From Paeniroseomonas aquatica (GTDB lineage Bacteria > Pseudomonadota > Alphaproteobacteria > Acetobacterales > Acetobacteraceae): a stretch of 64,000 nucleotides of DNA. The position numbers and the translations under genes are program-made. The stretch is taken from contig NZ_JAUFPN010000142.1 in assembly GCF_030409335.1 (NCBI RefSeq), forward strand, positions 1 to 64,000. Reading direction: 5' to 3'. Position 1 is the stretch's first letter. Every line of letters starts with the position of its first letter. Positions 18,004 to 26,171 of the stretch are shown one piece after another. Under the pieces are notes generated by a model. That model searched no databases. It worked only from the letters and a program-made list of their open reading frames with translations, and was not told where the DNA came from.

Positions 18004-19763
18004 TAGCGCAGCGGCGCCACCACCAGCGCCTTGGCCCGCGGCGCCAGCGGCCCATCGACCATCCGCGCCCCCGCCGGCCCCGCGACCAGCCGCAGCACCC
18101 GGTCATGGTGCCGCACCAGCCCGTCACGGTGGCCGATCGAGACCAGGGTCGAGCCCACCAGCTCCACCGCGAAGAGGCCCATCAGCGCCGCCTGGCCGGC
18201 CTCGTCCACCGCCGAGGTCGCCTCGTCCAGCAGGATCCAATCCGGCCGGTGCAGCAGCAGCCGGGCGAAGCCGATGCGCTGCTGCTGTCCCAGGCTGAGG
18301 CTGCGGTCCCAGCGGCCCTGCTCGTCCAGCCGCCCGACCAGGGCCGGCAGCCCGCAGCGGATCAGCGCCGCCTGCACCGCCGCATCGGCGAACCGGCCGG
18401 CCGGCGCCGGGTAGCTCACCGCCTCCCGCAGGGTGCCGAGCGGCAGGTAGGGCCGCTGCGGCAGGATCATCATCGCCTCGCGCGGCGGCACCCGCACCCG
18501 GCCGCTGCCCCAGGGCCAGAGCCCCGCCGCGGCGCGGAACAGCGTGCTTTTCCCGGTGCCGCTCTCGCCCTGGATCAGCACCCGCTCGCCGGCGCGGATC
18601 ACCGCGCTGGCCTCGGCGACAAGCACCGCCCCGTCGGGGCCGCGCAGCTCCAGCCCCTCGAAGGCCAGCACCGCGGCGCCTTCCTCGACCGCGATGCCGC
18701 CGGCGGCGCCGAGCGCCTCGGCCGCGTCGAGGCTGTCCTCGAGCGCCACGATCCGCTCGACATGGCTGCGCCAGTCGGCCAGCCGCGGCCAGTTCTCCTG
18801 GAACCAGGAGAGCGACTTCACCACCTCGACGAAGGCCTGGGCGAGCTGCATCAGCGCGCCGAGGGTCAGCGCCCCGGCGAAGTAGACGGGACTCGCCAGC
18901 AGCAGCGGCACCACGGCGGCGACCATCCCGTAGCCCGAGCCGAGCCACATCAGCTGCCGCTCGGTCCGCAGCAGCTCGTGCATGGTGCCGACCACGCGGG
19001 CGAAGGCGCCACGCAGCCCGGTCGCCTCGTCCCGGCCGCCGCGGATCAGCGCCACCGCCTCGGCGCTCTCGCGCAGCCGCACCAGGGCGAAGCGATGGTC
19101 GGATTCGGTCTGGTTGCGGCGGATGTTGATGTCGACCAGCGGCCGGCCGATCAGCCAGGTCAGCGTCCCGCCGGCCAGCGCATAGACCACCGCCACCAGC
19201 ACCAGGCTGCCCGGCACCGCGACGCCGCCTAAGCGCACCACGCTCGAGAGCACCCAGAGCACCCCGGCGAAGGAGACCAGGGTCAGCACCGCGTGCAGCA
19301 GGCCGGTCGCCAGGTCGACCGCCATGACCGTCGCCCAGCGGGTATTCTCGCTGATCCGCTGGTCCGGGTTGTCGGCGGCATCGGGCAGCAGCCCCATGCG
19401 GTAGTGGCAGGCATCGGCCAGCCAGCGCTCCTGCAGGTGGTGCACCAGCCAGCGGCGCCAGCGCAGCGCCAGCATCTGCCGCGCCCAGAGCTGCGACACC
19501 GCGATCGCCATGCTGAGGGCGGCCAGCAGCAGGAACAGGCCGACCTGGCCGCTGCTCTGCACCGGGTCGCGCTGCTCGAGCGCGTTGAAGAAGTCCCGGT
19601 GCCAGAGGTTCAGCCGCAGCTGGGTGCCGATCTGCGCCAGGGTCAGGACCAGGGTGGCGGCGGTCAGTCCCCAGGCGGCGGCACGCTCCTCGGAGGCATA
19701 CCAGCCGCGGGCCATGCGCCAGGTGCGGCGGAACGGGCCTTGGGAAGAGGTCGGTTCGGCCAC
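18003..19763 (-). CDS. ABC transporter, fused permease/ATPase of the SbmA/YddA (ABCD-like) family
   Basis: 586 residues from GTG 19763, chosen because GGGAG lies 7 nt upstream; a TTG at 19781 would add six residues. The N-terminal half is a six-helix ABC_membrane_2-type domain (FRRTWRMARGWYASEERAAA start, NLWHRDFFNALE and DNPDQRISEN motifs). The C-terminal ATPase has Walker A GESGTGKST, signature LSLGQQQRIGFARLLL and Walker B DWILLDEATSAVDE. Relatives move peptides, cobalamin or very-long-chain acyl compounds; the substrate here is unknown. It is a stand-alone gene behind a 17-bp palindrome. Confidence 0.92.
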   Translation of the reverse strand: MAEPTSSQGPFRRTWRMARGWYASEERAAAWGLTAATLVLTLAQIGTQLRLNLWHRDFFNALEQRDPVQSSGQVGLFLLLAALSMAIAVSQLWARQMLALRWRRWLVHHLQERWLADACHYRMGLLPDAADNPDQRISENTRWATVMAVDLATGLLHAVLTLVSFAGVLWVLSSVVRLGGVAVPGSLVLVAVVYALAGGTLTWLIGRPLVDINIRRNQTESDHRFALVRLRESAEAVALIRGGRDEATGLRGAFARVVGTMHELLRTERQLMWLGSGYGMVAAVVPLLLASPVYFAGALTLGALMQLAQAFVEVVKSLSWFQENWPRLADWRSHVERIVALEDSLDAAEALGAAGGIAVEEGAAVLAFEGLELRGPDGAVLVAEASAVIRAGERVLIQGESGTGKSTLFRAAAGLWPWGSGRVRVPPREAMMILPQRPYLPLGTLREAVSYPAPAGRFADAAVQAALIRCGLPALVGRLDEQGRWDRSLSLGQQQRIGFARLLLHRPDWILLDEATSAVDEAGQAALMGLFAVELVGSTLVSIGHRDGLVRHHDRVLRLVAGPAGARMVDGPLAPRAKALVVAPLR

Positions 19764-19776
19764 GCCAGTACTCCCA

Positions 19777-19793
19777 TGCAATGCAGCATTGCA
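19777..19793. promoter_or_regulatory. Perfect 17-bp palindrome, candidate operator of the ABC transporter gene
   Basis: TGCAATGC-A-GCATTGCA is a perfect inverted repeat with a single central base. It ends 13 bp before the GTG start at 19763 and abuts a minus-strand TAATAT. This is where a repressor dimer site would be expected. The regulator is not identifiable from the window. Confidence 0.55.
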
Positions 19794-19796
19794 GGG

Positions 19797-19829
19797 ATAT
19801 ACAAAACGATGTGAGGTTTGCTACTCAAA
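19797..19829 (-). promoter_or_regulatory. Candidate promoter of the ABC transporter gene
   Basis: On the minus strand TAATAT (19802-19797) is a good -10 element. The best -35 candidate, TTGAGT (19829-19824), is 21 bp away, longer than the sigma-70 optimum, so the promoter may be weak or activator-dependent. Confidence 0.35.
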
Positions 19830-19842
19830 TGGGGCGGAAATG

Positions 19843-19858
19843 GGGCATCGCTGCCCCG
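19843..19858 (-). terminator. Putative terminator hairpin after uxaA
   Basis: GGGGCA / TGCCCC with a 4-nt loop forms a perfect 6-bp stem 18 bp after the uxaA stop. In the uxaA direction it is followed by ATTTCC, a short T-run, so it would be a weak intrinsic terminator. Confidence 0.45.
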
Positions 19859-19876
19859 ACTGTGACATTCGTGATG

Positions 19877-21409
19877 CTACATCGTGGCGCCGAGAACCCA
19901 GGGCGCGAACTCCGCCCCGCCGAAATCGAAGGACTCGCTCTTCGTCCGCTCGCCGCTCGCGGTCCGCAGCATCTGCCGGAAGATCCGCTCGCCCACCTGC
20001 TGCACCGTCTCCTCGCCGGTGACGATGGTGCCGCAGTTGATGTCCATGTCCTCCGACATCCGCTCGTACATCACCGAATTGGTCGCCAGCTTGATCGAGG
20101 GTGTCGGCTTGCAGCCGAAGACGCTGCCGCGGCCGGTGGTGAAGCAGAGCAGGTTGGCCCCGCCCGCCACCTGCCCGGTCGCCGCCACCGGGTCGTAGCC
20201 GGGCGTGTCCATGAAGACGAAGCCCTTGGCAGTGACGGGCTCGGCGTAGCGCACCACCTCCACCAGGTTGGTCGAGCCGCCCTTGGCCATGGCGCCAAGC
20301 GACTTCTCGAGGATGGTGGTCAGCCCGCCCAGCTTGTTGCCCGGCGACGGGTTGGCATCCATCTCCGCTCCCTCGCGCTCGCAGTAGCGCTCCCACCAGT
20401 GCATCACGTCGACCAGCTTCTGGCCGACCTCGGGGCTGACCGCGCGGCGGGTCAGCAGGTGCTCGGCGCCATAGGTCTCCGGGCTCTCGGACAGGATCAC
20501 GGTGCCGCCGTTCTGCACCACCAGGTCGCTGGCGACGCCGAGCGCCACATTGGCGGTGATGCCGGAATAGCCGTCCGAGCCGCCGCATTGCAGCGCGACG
20601 CACAACTCGCTGACCGGCACCGTGGTCCGCCGCACCGCGTTCGCCTCGGCCACCACCTCGCGCACGAAGTCGATCCCGGCCTGCACGGTCTTCCGCGTGC
20701 CGCCCATCTCCTGGATGTCCATGTTGCGCAGCCGGCCGGAGAGCTTCTGCTCCTCCAGCAGCCCGCCGATCTGGTTGACCTCGCAGCCCAGGCCGATGGC
20801 GATGACGTTGCTGAAGTTCGCATGCCGGGCGAAGCCGCCGAGGGTCCGCCGCAGCAGGGTCAGCGGCTCGCCCTGGGTCATGCCGCAGCCGGTCTTGTGG
20901 GTCAGCGCCACCACGCCGTCGACGTTCGGCCATTCCGCCAGCGGGTCCTCGCCGGTCAGCGGGTTGCGGCGGAAGGCCTGGGCGATCAGCTCCGCCACAT
21001 GCGCCGAGCAATTCACCGAGGTGACGATGCCGATGTAGTTGCGCGTCGCCACCCGGCCATCCGCCCGGCGGATGCCCTGGAAGGTGGCGGGCTCGGCCGC
21101 GTAGACGGTCGGCTTCGCGTCGACGCCCCAGGCATAGTCGCGGGAGAAGTCGCCCATCGCCAGGTTGTGGGTATGCACCCACTGCCCGGGCGAGACCGGC
21201 TCGGTCGTGAAGCCGATGATCTGGCCGTAGCGCTTCACCGCCTCGCCCGGCGCATGGAAGCGCACCGCCACCTTGTGCCCGGCCGGGATGCGGGCGGTGG
21301 CCACCACGTTCGGCGCCACCGGCGTGCCCGGCGGCAGCACCTGCCGGGCGATGACCACGCCATCCTCGGGGTGCAGGGCGATGACGGGCGGCTGGGTGAC
21401 GGCGTCCAT
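19877..21409 (-). CDS. uxaA: Altronate dehydratase / UxaA-family hydro-lyase
   Basis: 510 residues, close to E. coli UxaA (495). The N-terminal 90 residues form a SAF domain (HPEDGVVIARQVLPPGTPV). The catalytic half carries RNYIGIVTSVNCSAHVAELIAQAF, HKTGCGMTQGEPL, CGGSDGYSGITANVALG and CKPTPSIKLATN, conserved across altronate and galactarate dehydratases (iron-dependent loss of water to 2-keto-3-deoxy sugar acids). No uxuA/uxaB/uxaC neighbour is present, so the exact sugar acid is unproven. Confidence 0.88.
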   Translation of the reverse strand: MDAVTQPPVIALHPEDGVVIARQVLPPGTPVAPNVVATARIPAGHKVAVRFHAPGEAVKRYGQIIGFTTEPVSPGQWVHTHNLAMGDFSRDYAWGVDAKPTVYAAEPATFQGIRRADGRVATRNYIGIVTSVNCSAHVAELIAQAFRRNPLTGEDPLAEWPNVDGVVALTHKTGCGMTQGEPLTLLRRTLGGFARHANFSNVIAIGLGCEVNQIGGLLEEQKLSGRLRNMDIQEMGGTRKTVQAGIDFVREVVAEANAVRRTTVPVSELCVALQCGGSDGYSGITANVALGVASDLVVQNGGTVILSESPETYGAEHLLTRRAVSPEVGQKLVDVMHWWERYCEREGAEMDANPSPGNKLGGLTTILEKSLGAMAKGGSTNLVEVVRYAEPVTAKGFVFMDTPGYDPVAATGQVAGGANLLCFTTGRGSVFGCKPTPSIKLATNSVMYERMSEDMDINCGTIVTGEETVQQVGERIFRQMLRTASGERTKSESFDFGGAEFAPWVLGATM

Positions 21410-21470
21410 GGATGGGGGCTCCCTTTGGCCGGCATCCTACCGGATAACGCCGGCGCCTTGGTACCCGGCT

Positions 21471-21872
21471 TCAGGGCCGCGGCGCGGCCGGGGCGAGCGC
21501 TTCCAGGATCCGGCACTCGGCGACGATCCCGTGGCCGCATTGCCCGATCAGCGCATCCAGCTCCGCCCGCAGCGCCGCCAGGTCGGCCAGCTTGCGGTCG
21601 ACCTCGGCCAGGTGGTCGCGGGCGATGGCATCGACCGCCGCGCAGGACCGCTCCCGCTGGTCGGCGAGGTCGAGCAGGGCGCGGACCTGCTCGATGCCGA
21701 AGCCGAGGCTGCGGGCGCGCCGGGTGAAGACCAGGCGCTGCAGGTGGGCCGCGGTATAGGCACGGTAGTTCCCCGCCGTCCGGGGCGGCGAGGGCAGCAG
21801 GCCGATCGTCTCATAGTAGCGGATGGTCTCCGCCGTGGTCTCGGCGGCGCGCGCCAGTTCCCCGATCTGCAT
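21471..21872 (-). CDS. MerR-family metal-responsive regulator (ZntR/CadR-like)
   Basis: 133 residues from the second of two adjacent ATGs (21872), which has AAGGG 7 nt upstream. The MerR helix-turn-helix reads QIGELARAAETTAETIRYYE, with the LGFGIEQVRALLDL wing and a dimerisation coiled coil. Cys77, Cys112, His114 and Cys120 match the C-x-C/H-C pattern of divalent-metal sensors (ZntR, CadR, PbrR) rather than the two-cysteine Cu(I) sensor. It is divergent from a metal transporter and shares a MerR-type promoter with it, so autoregulation and control of the transporter are likely. Confidence 0.9.
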   Translation of the reverse strand: MQIGELARAAETTAETIRYYETIGLLPSPPRTAGNYRAYTAAHLQRLVFTRRARSLGFGIEQVRALLDLADQRERSCAAVDAIARDHLAEVDRKLADLAALRAELDALIGQCGHGIVAECRILEALAPAAPRP

Positions 21873-21882
21873 CATCCGGCCC

Positions 21883-21913
21883 TTGACCCTGTAGCGACTG
21901 CAAGGTCTACCAC
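21883..21913 (+). promoter_or_regulatory. MerR-type promoter/operator with 19-bp spacer
   Basis: TTGACC (21883-21888) and TACCAC (21908-21913) are separated by 19 bp, the lengthened spacer that MerR proteins untwist. Inside the spacer, ACCCTGTAG and CTGCAAGGT form an imperfect dyad (7 of 9 positions pair). It lies 33 bp before the transporter ATG and 11 bp before the regulator ATG on the other strand. Confidence 0.8.
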
Positions 21914-21945
21914 CCCGGCCAGCGCAACGCACCCGAGGTGTCCGC

Positions 21946-22599
21946 ATGGCCTGCTGTCACGATGCGACCTGTTCCGCCACCGCCGATCCCCTGGCGCTCG
22001 ACAGCCCCGGTTGGCGACGGGCGTTGTGGATCGCCCTCGTCGTCAATGCCGGCTTCTTCCTGGCCGAGATGGCCGCAGGTGCCGCCGCCGGCTCGGCCGC
22101 GCTGCAGGCGGATGCGCTGGACTTCTTCGGCGACGCGGCGAATTACGGCATCAGCCTCGGCGTGGCGTCGATGGCGCTGGCCTGGCGGGCGCGGGCCGCG
22201 GCGGCCAAGGGCGCCACCATGCTCGCCTTCGCCGTCTGGGTGCTGGGCAGCACCGTCTGGCACGCGACGCAGGGCACCTTGCCCAGCGCCGAAGTCATGG
22301 GCGTGGTCGGCATCGCCGCCCTCGTCGCCAACGCCGCGGTGGCGCTCATGCTCTATCGCTACCGCGCGGGCGACGCGAACATGCGCTCGGTCTGGCTCTG
22401 CTCGCGCAACGACGCCATCGGCAATGCGGCGGTGGTGCTGGCGGCGATGGGGGTCTTCGGCACCGGCACCGGCTGGCCCGACGTGATCGTCGCCGCGATC
22501 ATGGGCGGGCTCGGGCTCTGGGGCGGCTGGCAGATCATCGGCCATGCCCGGGCGGAGCTGCGCCCGGGTCCCGCCGGCCGCGTGCTGGCCGCGGGATAG
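21946..22599 (+). CDS. CDF-like divalent cation transporter (six-helix, no C-terminal domain)
   Basis: 217 residues, essentially only a six-helix membrane domain. The TM2 motif DALDFFGDAANYG and the TM5 motif SRNDAIGNAAVV match the metal-binding aspartates of cation diffusion facilitators, which exchange Zn/Cd/Co for protons across the inner membrane. The usual cytoplasmic metal-sensing domain (about 80 residues) is missing. The N-terminus starts ACCHDATCSA, with three Cys and a His that may bind metal. GAGGTG lies 6 nt before the ATG. Control by the divergent MerR gene fits metal efflux. Confidence 0.85.
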   Translation: MACCHDATCSATADPLALDSPGWRRALWIALVVNAGFFLAEMAAGAAAGSAALQADALDFFGDAANYGISLGVASMALAWRARAAAAKGATMLAFAVWVLGSTVWHATQGTLPSAEVMGVVGIAALVANAAVALMLYRYRAGDANMRSVWLCSRNDAIGNAAVVLAAMGVFGTGTGWPDVIVAAIMGGLGLWGGWQIIGHARAELRPGPAGRVLAAG

Positions 22600-22608
22600 C
22601 GGGGCGGC

Positions 22609-24282
22609 TCAGGCCGGGTCCTCCTCCTCCACCAGCGCCAGGCGGCTCGGCAGCAGCTCGCCCCGCCGCTCCAGCAGCGGATGCGCGACCACCGCCAGGT
22701 GGCCGCCGACCCGCCGCAGGTCGCGCACCGCATCGAGCAGCAGCCCGGCCGCGCCGCCGCCCTCGGCGATGCCCAGCGCGCCGGCCTCGGCCAGTCGCCG
22801 GGCGGCGTCCCGCTCGGCCGTCCGCAGCCCTTCCTTGCCGCGCACCAGCCGCCGTGCCGCCTCGGCATCCGCCATCATGAAGACCGCGATCGCCAGCCGC
22901 AGCTGGTCCAGCAGGGTCCCGTGCAGCGCCGCGATCTCCCGCGCCGGCTCCGCGCCGAGCGTGACGCCGCGCCGCAGCCGCTTGGCCGCATGCCGCACCA
23001 GGTCGCGCTCGACCACATCCGCCGCATGTTCCAGTGCGATGGCGAAGGCCTGCACCTCGGCCAGCCGCCGCCGTTCCTCCTCGCCCAGCGCCTCCTGGGG
23101 GATGCGGGCGAGGTAGCCATGCACCGCCCGGTGCAGCCCATCGACCACGTCGTCCATCCGGCCGATGGCCCGTGCCGCCTCGCGGTCCTGCCCGCGGAAG
23201 GCCTCGGCCGAGCCGCGCAGCATGGCCTCCAGCTGGTCGGCCATCCGCAGCACCTCGCGCGCCGCATTGGCCAGCGCGACCGAGGGCGTCGCCAGCGCCG
23301 CCTCATCGAGGTAGCGCGGCGCCGCGGCATCGGCCGACGCATCGCGGTCCGGCAGCAGCCGCCGCACCAGCGCGGCGAGGCCGGGCAGCAGCGGCAGCGC
23401 CAGCAGCCCGGTCGCCAGGTTGAAGGCGAGATGCGCATTGGCGACCAGCCGGGCCGGCGCCGCATCCAGCGCCAGCAGCCAGCCGGTCGCCTGCGGCAGC
23501 AGCGCCAGCACCGCCGCGCAGCCGACCAGCCGGTTGATGAGATTGCCCGCGGGCACCCGGAGCCGCGCCCGGTCCTCGCGGTCGCCGCCCGCTTCCAGCA
23601 GCGGGTTCAGCGCGCTGCCGAGGTTGGCGCCGAGCACCATGGCGACCGCCGCCTCCGGCGCCACCGTGCCGCTGCCCGCCAGCCCGGCGACGAAGAGCAC
23701 GCCGGCGACGCTGGAATGCGCCGCCCAGGCGACCACGGCGGCCAGCAGCAGGTTCGGCAGCGGCAGCGCGGCGACCGCCCCGAGCAGGGTCCGCAGGGTG
23801 GGGGAGGCCTCCACCGGCGCCATGGTCGCCACCATCTCGTGCAGCGCCAGCAGCATCAGCCCGAGGCCGATGGCGACCCGGCCGAGGTCGCGCACCTGCT
23901 GCCGCCGGCCGCGGCGGAAGGCCAGCACGCCGGCCAATACCAGCGCCGGGGATATCGCCGTCACGTCGAAGGACAGTAGCTGCACGATCAGCGCGGTGCC
24001 GACATTGGCGCCCAGCATCGCCGCCAGCGCCGGCGCCAGCGCCACCGCCCCGGCCGCGGCGAAGGAGCCGACCATCAGCGCCGTCGCGGTGCTGGACTGC
24101 AGCGCCGCGGTCACCCCGAGCCCGGCGAGGAAGGCCCGGCCGCGGCTGCCGAGCGCGACGCCGAGGGCCTGCTGCAGCCGGCTGCCGAAGGCCCGCTGCA
24201 CCCCGCTCTGGACCATGTGCAGGCCCCAGAGCAGCAGCGCCGCCTCCCCGGCCAATTCCAGCAGCAGCCGTGCCTCCGCCAT
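22609..24282 (-). CDS. Na/Pi-cotransporter-family protein with PhoU-like tail
   Basis: 557 residues. Two inverted Na/Pi repeats carry the signature QSSTATALMVGSFAAAG in the first and HSSVAGVLFVAGLAGSG with LGANLGSALNPL in the second. A C-terminal PhoU-like helical domain covers residues 330-540. Such proteins (YjbB/NptA type) move phosphate across the inner membrane, often outward. It stops 9 bp from the convergent transporter gene and its start is 85 bp from pncA's end. Confidence 0.88.
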   Translation of the reverse strand: MAEARLLLELAGEAALLLWGLHMVQSGVQRAFGSRLQQALGVALGSRGRAFLAGLGVTAALQSSTATALMVGSFAAAGAVALAPALAAMLGANVGTALIVQLLSFDVTAISPALVLAGVLAFRRGRRQQVRDLGRVAIGLGLMLLALHEMVATMAPVEASPTLRTLLGAVAALPLPNLLLAAVVAWAAHSSVAGVLFVAGLAGSGTVAPEAAVAMVLGANLGSALNPLLEAGGDREDRARLRVPAGNLINRLVGCAAVLALLPQATGWLLALDAAPARLVANAHLAFNLATGLLALPLLPGLAALVRRLLPDRDASADAAAPRYLDEAALATPSVALANAAREVLRMADQLEAMLRGSAEAFRGQDREAARAIGRMDDVVDGLHRAVHGYLARIPQEALGEEERRRLAEVQAFAIALEHAADVVERDLVRHAAKRLRRGVTLGAEPAREIAALHGTLLDQLRLAIAVFMMADAEAARRLVRGKEGLRTAERDAARRLAEAGALGIAEGGGAAGLLLDAVRDLRRVGGHLAVVAHPLLERRGELLPSRLALVEEEDPA

Positions 24283-24369
24283 GCCAGCACCCCCGTGGTC
24301 CCAAAGACCCAGGATAGCGCAAAGCGTCCGGATGTCCCGCCCGGCGTGCGCCGGCGGGACCGGCCCGTG

Positions 24370-25026
24370 TCAGCCGGCGAGGTCGCCCGACCGGCAGAAG
24401 CGCACCCCCGCCGCCGCCAGCCGCGCCCTGGCGGCGGCGATCGTGTCGCCGCCCGTGGGCAGCGGCAGCCCGATGCCGCGGCAGGCATCCTCGACGACGA
24501 CCACCGCGAAGCCGAGCCGGGCCGCATCCTCGGCCGAGAAGGCGACGCAATAGTCGGTCGCCAGCCCGCAGAGGAACAGCCGCCGCACCCCGCGGGCCCG
24601 GAGCCAGGCCTCGAGCCCGGTCGCGGTCGCCCGGTCGTTCTCGAAGAAGGCGGAGTAGCTGTCGATCGCCGCGCGGAAGCCCTTCCGCACCACCAGCTCG
24701 ATCCGCGACTGGTCGAGGCCGGGGTGCAGCGCCGCCTCGGCGCTGCCCTGGATGGCGTGGTCCGGCCACAGCGTCTGCGGCCCGTAGGGGAAGGGAATGC
24801 TCTCGAAGGGCTGCCGCCCGGGATGCGCCGAGGCGAAGGAGGCATGTCCCGGCGGGTGCCAGTCCTGGGTGGCGAAGGCATGGGCGAAGGGCCCGGCCAG
24901 CAGCCGGTTGACCGCGGGCACCACCGCATCGCCATCCGCGACCGGCAGCGCCCCGCCCGGCATGAAGCAGGGCTGCACATCCACCACGCCGAGCATGTCG
25001 GCCTCGGGGTCGATCACCAGCGCCAT
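24370..25026 (-). CDS. pncA: Nicotinamidase / pyrazinamidase
   Basis: 218 residues starting at the second of two tandem ATGs (GGGAGG 5 nt upstream). The catalytic triad is visible as Asp16 (VVDVQPCF), Lys115 (VVRKGF) and Cys160 (ATDYCVAF). The metal site is Asp55-His57-His61 in ATQDWHPPGHASF. It hydrolyses nicotinamide to nicotinate for NAD salvage and would activate pyrazinamide. It is divergent from the usg-like gene. Confidence 0.95.
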   Translation of the reverse strand: MALVIDPEADMLGVVDVQPCFMPGGALPVADGDAVVPAVNRLLAGPFAHAFATQDWHPPGHASFASAHPGRQPFESIPFPYGPQTLWPDHAIQGSAEAALHPGLDQSRIELVVRKGFRAAIDSYSAFFENDRATATGLEAWLRARGVRRLFLCGLATDYCVAFSAEDAARLGFAVVVVEDACRGIGLPLPTGGDTIAAARARLAAAGVRFCRSGDLAG

Positions 25027-25195
25027 CATCGCCTCCCCTGGCAGCAGCCCTCATGCCTGAGTGCCAACATACTGAAATACCACAATTTTGTTGCGGCCCC
25101 CCGGCATCCCCATGGCAAGCTTCGCGCTGCAACCACGGAGGACTCGCCTGCCGAACGGCGGTGCATCAGCGAAAGGCCAGCGAAAGGATACCCGC

Positions 25196-25468
25196 GTGCT
25201 GCAGACCCTGGAACGCTTCGTCCACATCCCCGACTGGCGGCTCACCACCGCCGAGATCCTCTATCACATGCCCGACCATCCCGGCGTGCTGCAGACCTTC
25301 GTCTGGCAGAAGATCGACCGGGCCCCGGTCTTCCCCGAGCTGTCCAAATTCCTCGAGTTTTGGCGCCGCGAGATCGAGGGGCCGCTGCATTCCGTCCGGG
25401 TCGCCTCGCCGGCGCTGATCCGCCCGACCGAGCTGCGCTACGCCGACGGCCAGTTCGTCCTGCACTGA
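25196..25468 (+). CDS. Usg-family protein (GTG start)
   Basis: 90 residues from GTG 25196, chosen because AAAGGA lies 8 nt upstream and the Usg sequence begins there. It contains DWRLTTAEILYHMPDHPGVLQTFVWQ and FPELSKFLEFWRREIEGPLHSVRVA, the whole small Usg-like domain conserved in Alphaproteobacteria. Its biochemical function is unknown. The frame is open 36 codons further upstream without similarity. Confidence 0.85.
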   Translation: MLQTLERFVHIPDWRLTTAEILYHMPDHPGVLQTFVWQKIDRAPVFPELSKFLEFWRREIEGPLHSVRVASPALIRPTELRYADGQFVLH

Positions 25469-25499
25469 GTCCACCGGCAGACCCGGCGCGGGGCCGGCC

Positions 25500-26171
25500 T
25501 CACTCCTCCAGGGCCCGCCCCGCCCGGTGCCGCCGCAGCAGCCAGAAGCCGATCCCGACCGAGCCCAGCAGCAGCAGCGCCGAAAGCCCGAGCTGCCAGG
25601 CCCCATCCACCCGCACGCCCTTGCCGAGCAGCGCGAAGACCAGCGTCTGCGGCAGGTAGCCGATCGCCGAGGCGGCGAGGAAGGGCAGCAGCGGGATGCT
25701 CGCCATCCCCGCCAGCAGGTTCAGCGCCAGGTTGTTGCCGACCGGGAGCAGCCGGAGCGCCACGGTGGCCTCGAAGGGGCTGGCCGCCAGCGCGTCCCGC
25801 AGCGGCCGCAGCCGCCGGCCGAAGCGCCCGGCCAGGCGCCGCTCCGCCCAGCCGCGGCCGACCATCAGGGCCCAGCCGTAGGACAGCGCGCAGCCGGCCA
25901 GCTGCCCGGCCAGCGCCAGCCCGGTGCCCGCCACTGCCCCGAAGGCATAGCCGCCGAGGAAGGCGATGCCCTGCCGCGGCGCCCCCACCGCCGTCGCCAC
26001 GCTGCCGAGCAGCAGGAAGATCGCCTCCCCCCACAGCCCCTGGCCGCGGATGTTGCGGTCGACCCATTCGGTGCCCAGCGCCGCGCCCAGCCAGCGCAGC
26101 AGCAGCCCGGAGGCCACCAGCCCGGCCGCCAGCAGCAGCAGCTTGGCGATGGCCCTGGTCCTCGGGCTCAC
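25500..26171 (-). CDS. TVP38/TMEM64-family (VTT/DedA-like) membrane protein
   Basis: 223 residues with about six hydrophobic segments. The core GAPRQGIAFLGGYAFGAVAGTGLAL and LRLLPVGNNLALNLLAGMASIPLLPFL matches the VTT (SNARE-associated) domain family, which includes lipid scramblases and flippases. It starts at GTG 26171, overlapping the stop of the upstream glycosyltransferase (GTGA), so the two are translationally coupled. A joint role in handling lipid-linked sugars is plausible but is inference. Confidence 0.85.
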   Translation of the reverse strand: MSPRTRAIAKLLLLAAGLVASGLLLRWLGAALGTEWVDRNIRGQGLWGEAIFLLLGSVATAVGAPRQGIAFLGGYAFGAVAGTGLALAGQLAGCALSYGWALMVGRGWAERRLAGRFGRRLRPLRDALAASPFEATVALRLLPVGNNLALNLLAGMASIPLLPFLAASAIGYLPQTLVFALLGKGVRVDGAWQLGLSALLLLGSVGIGFWLLRRHRAGRALEE

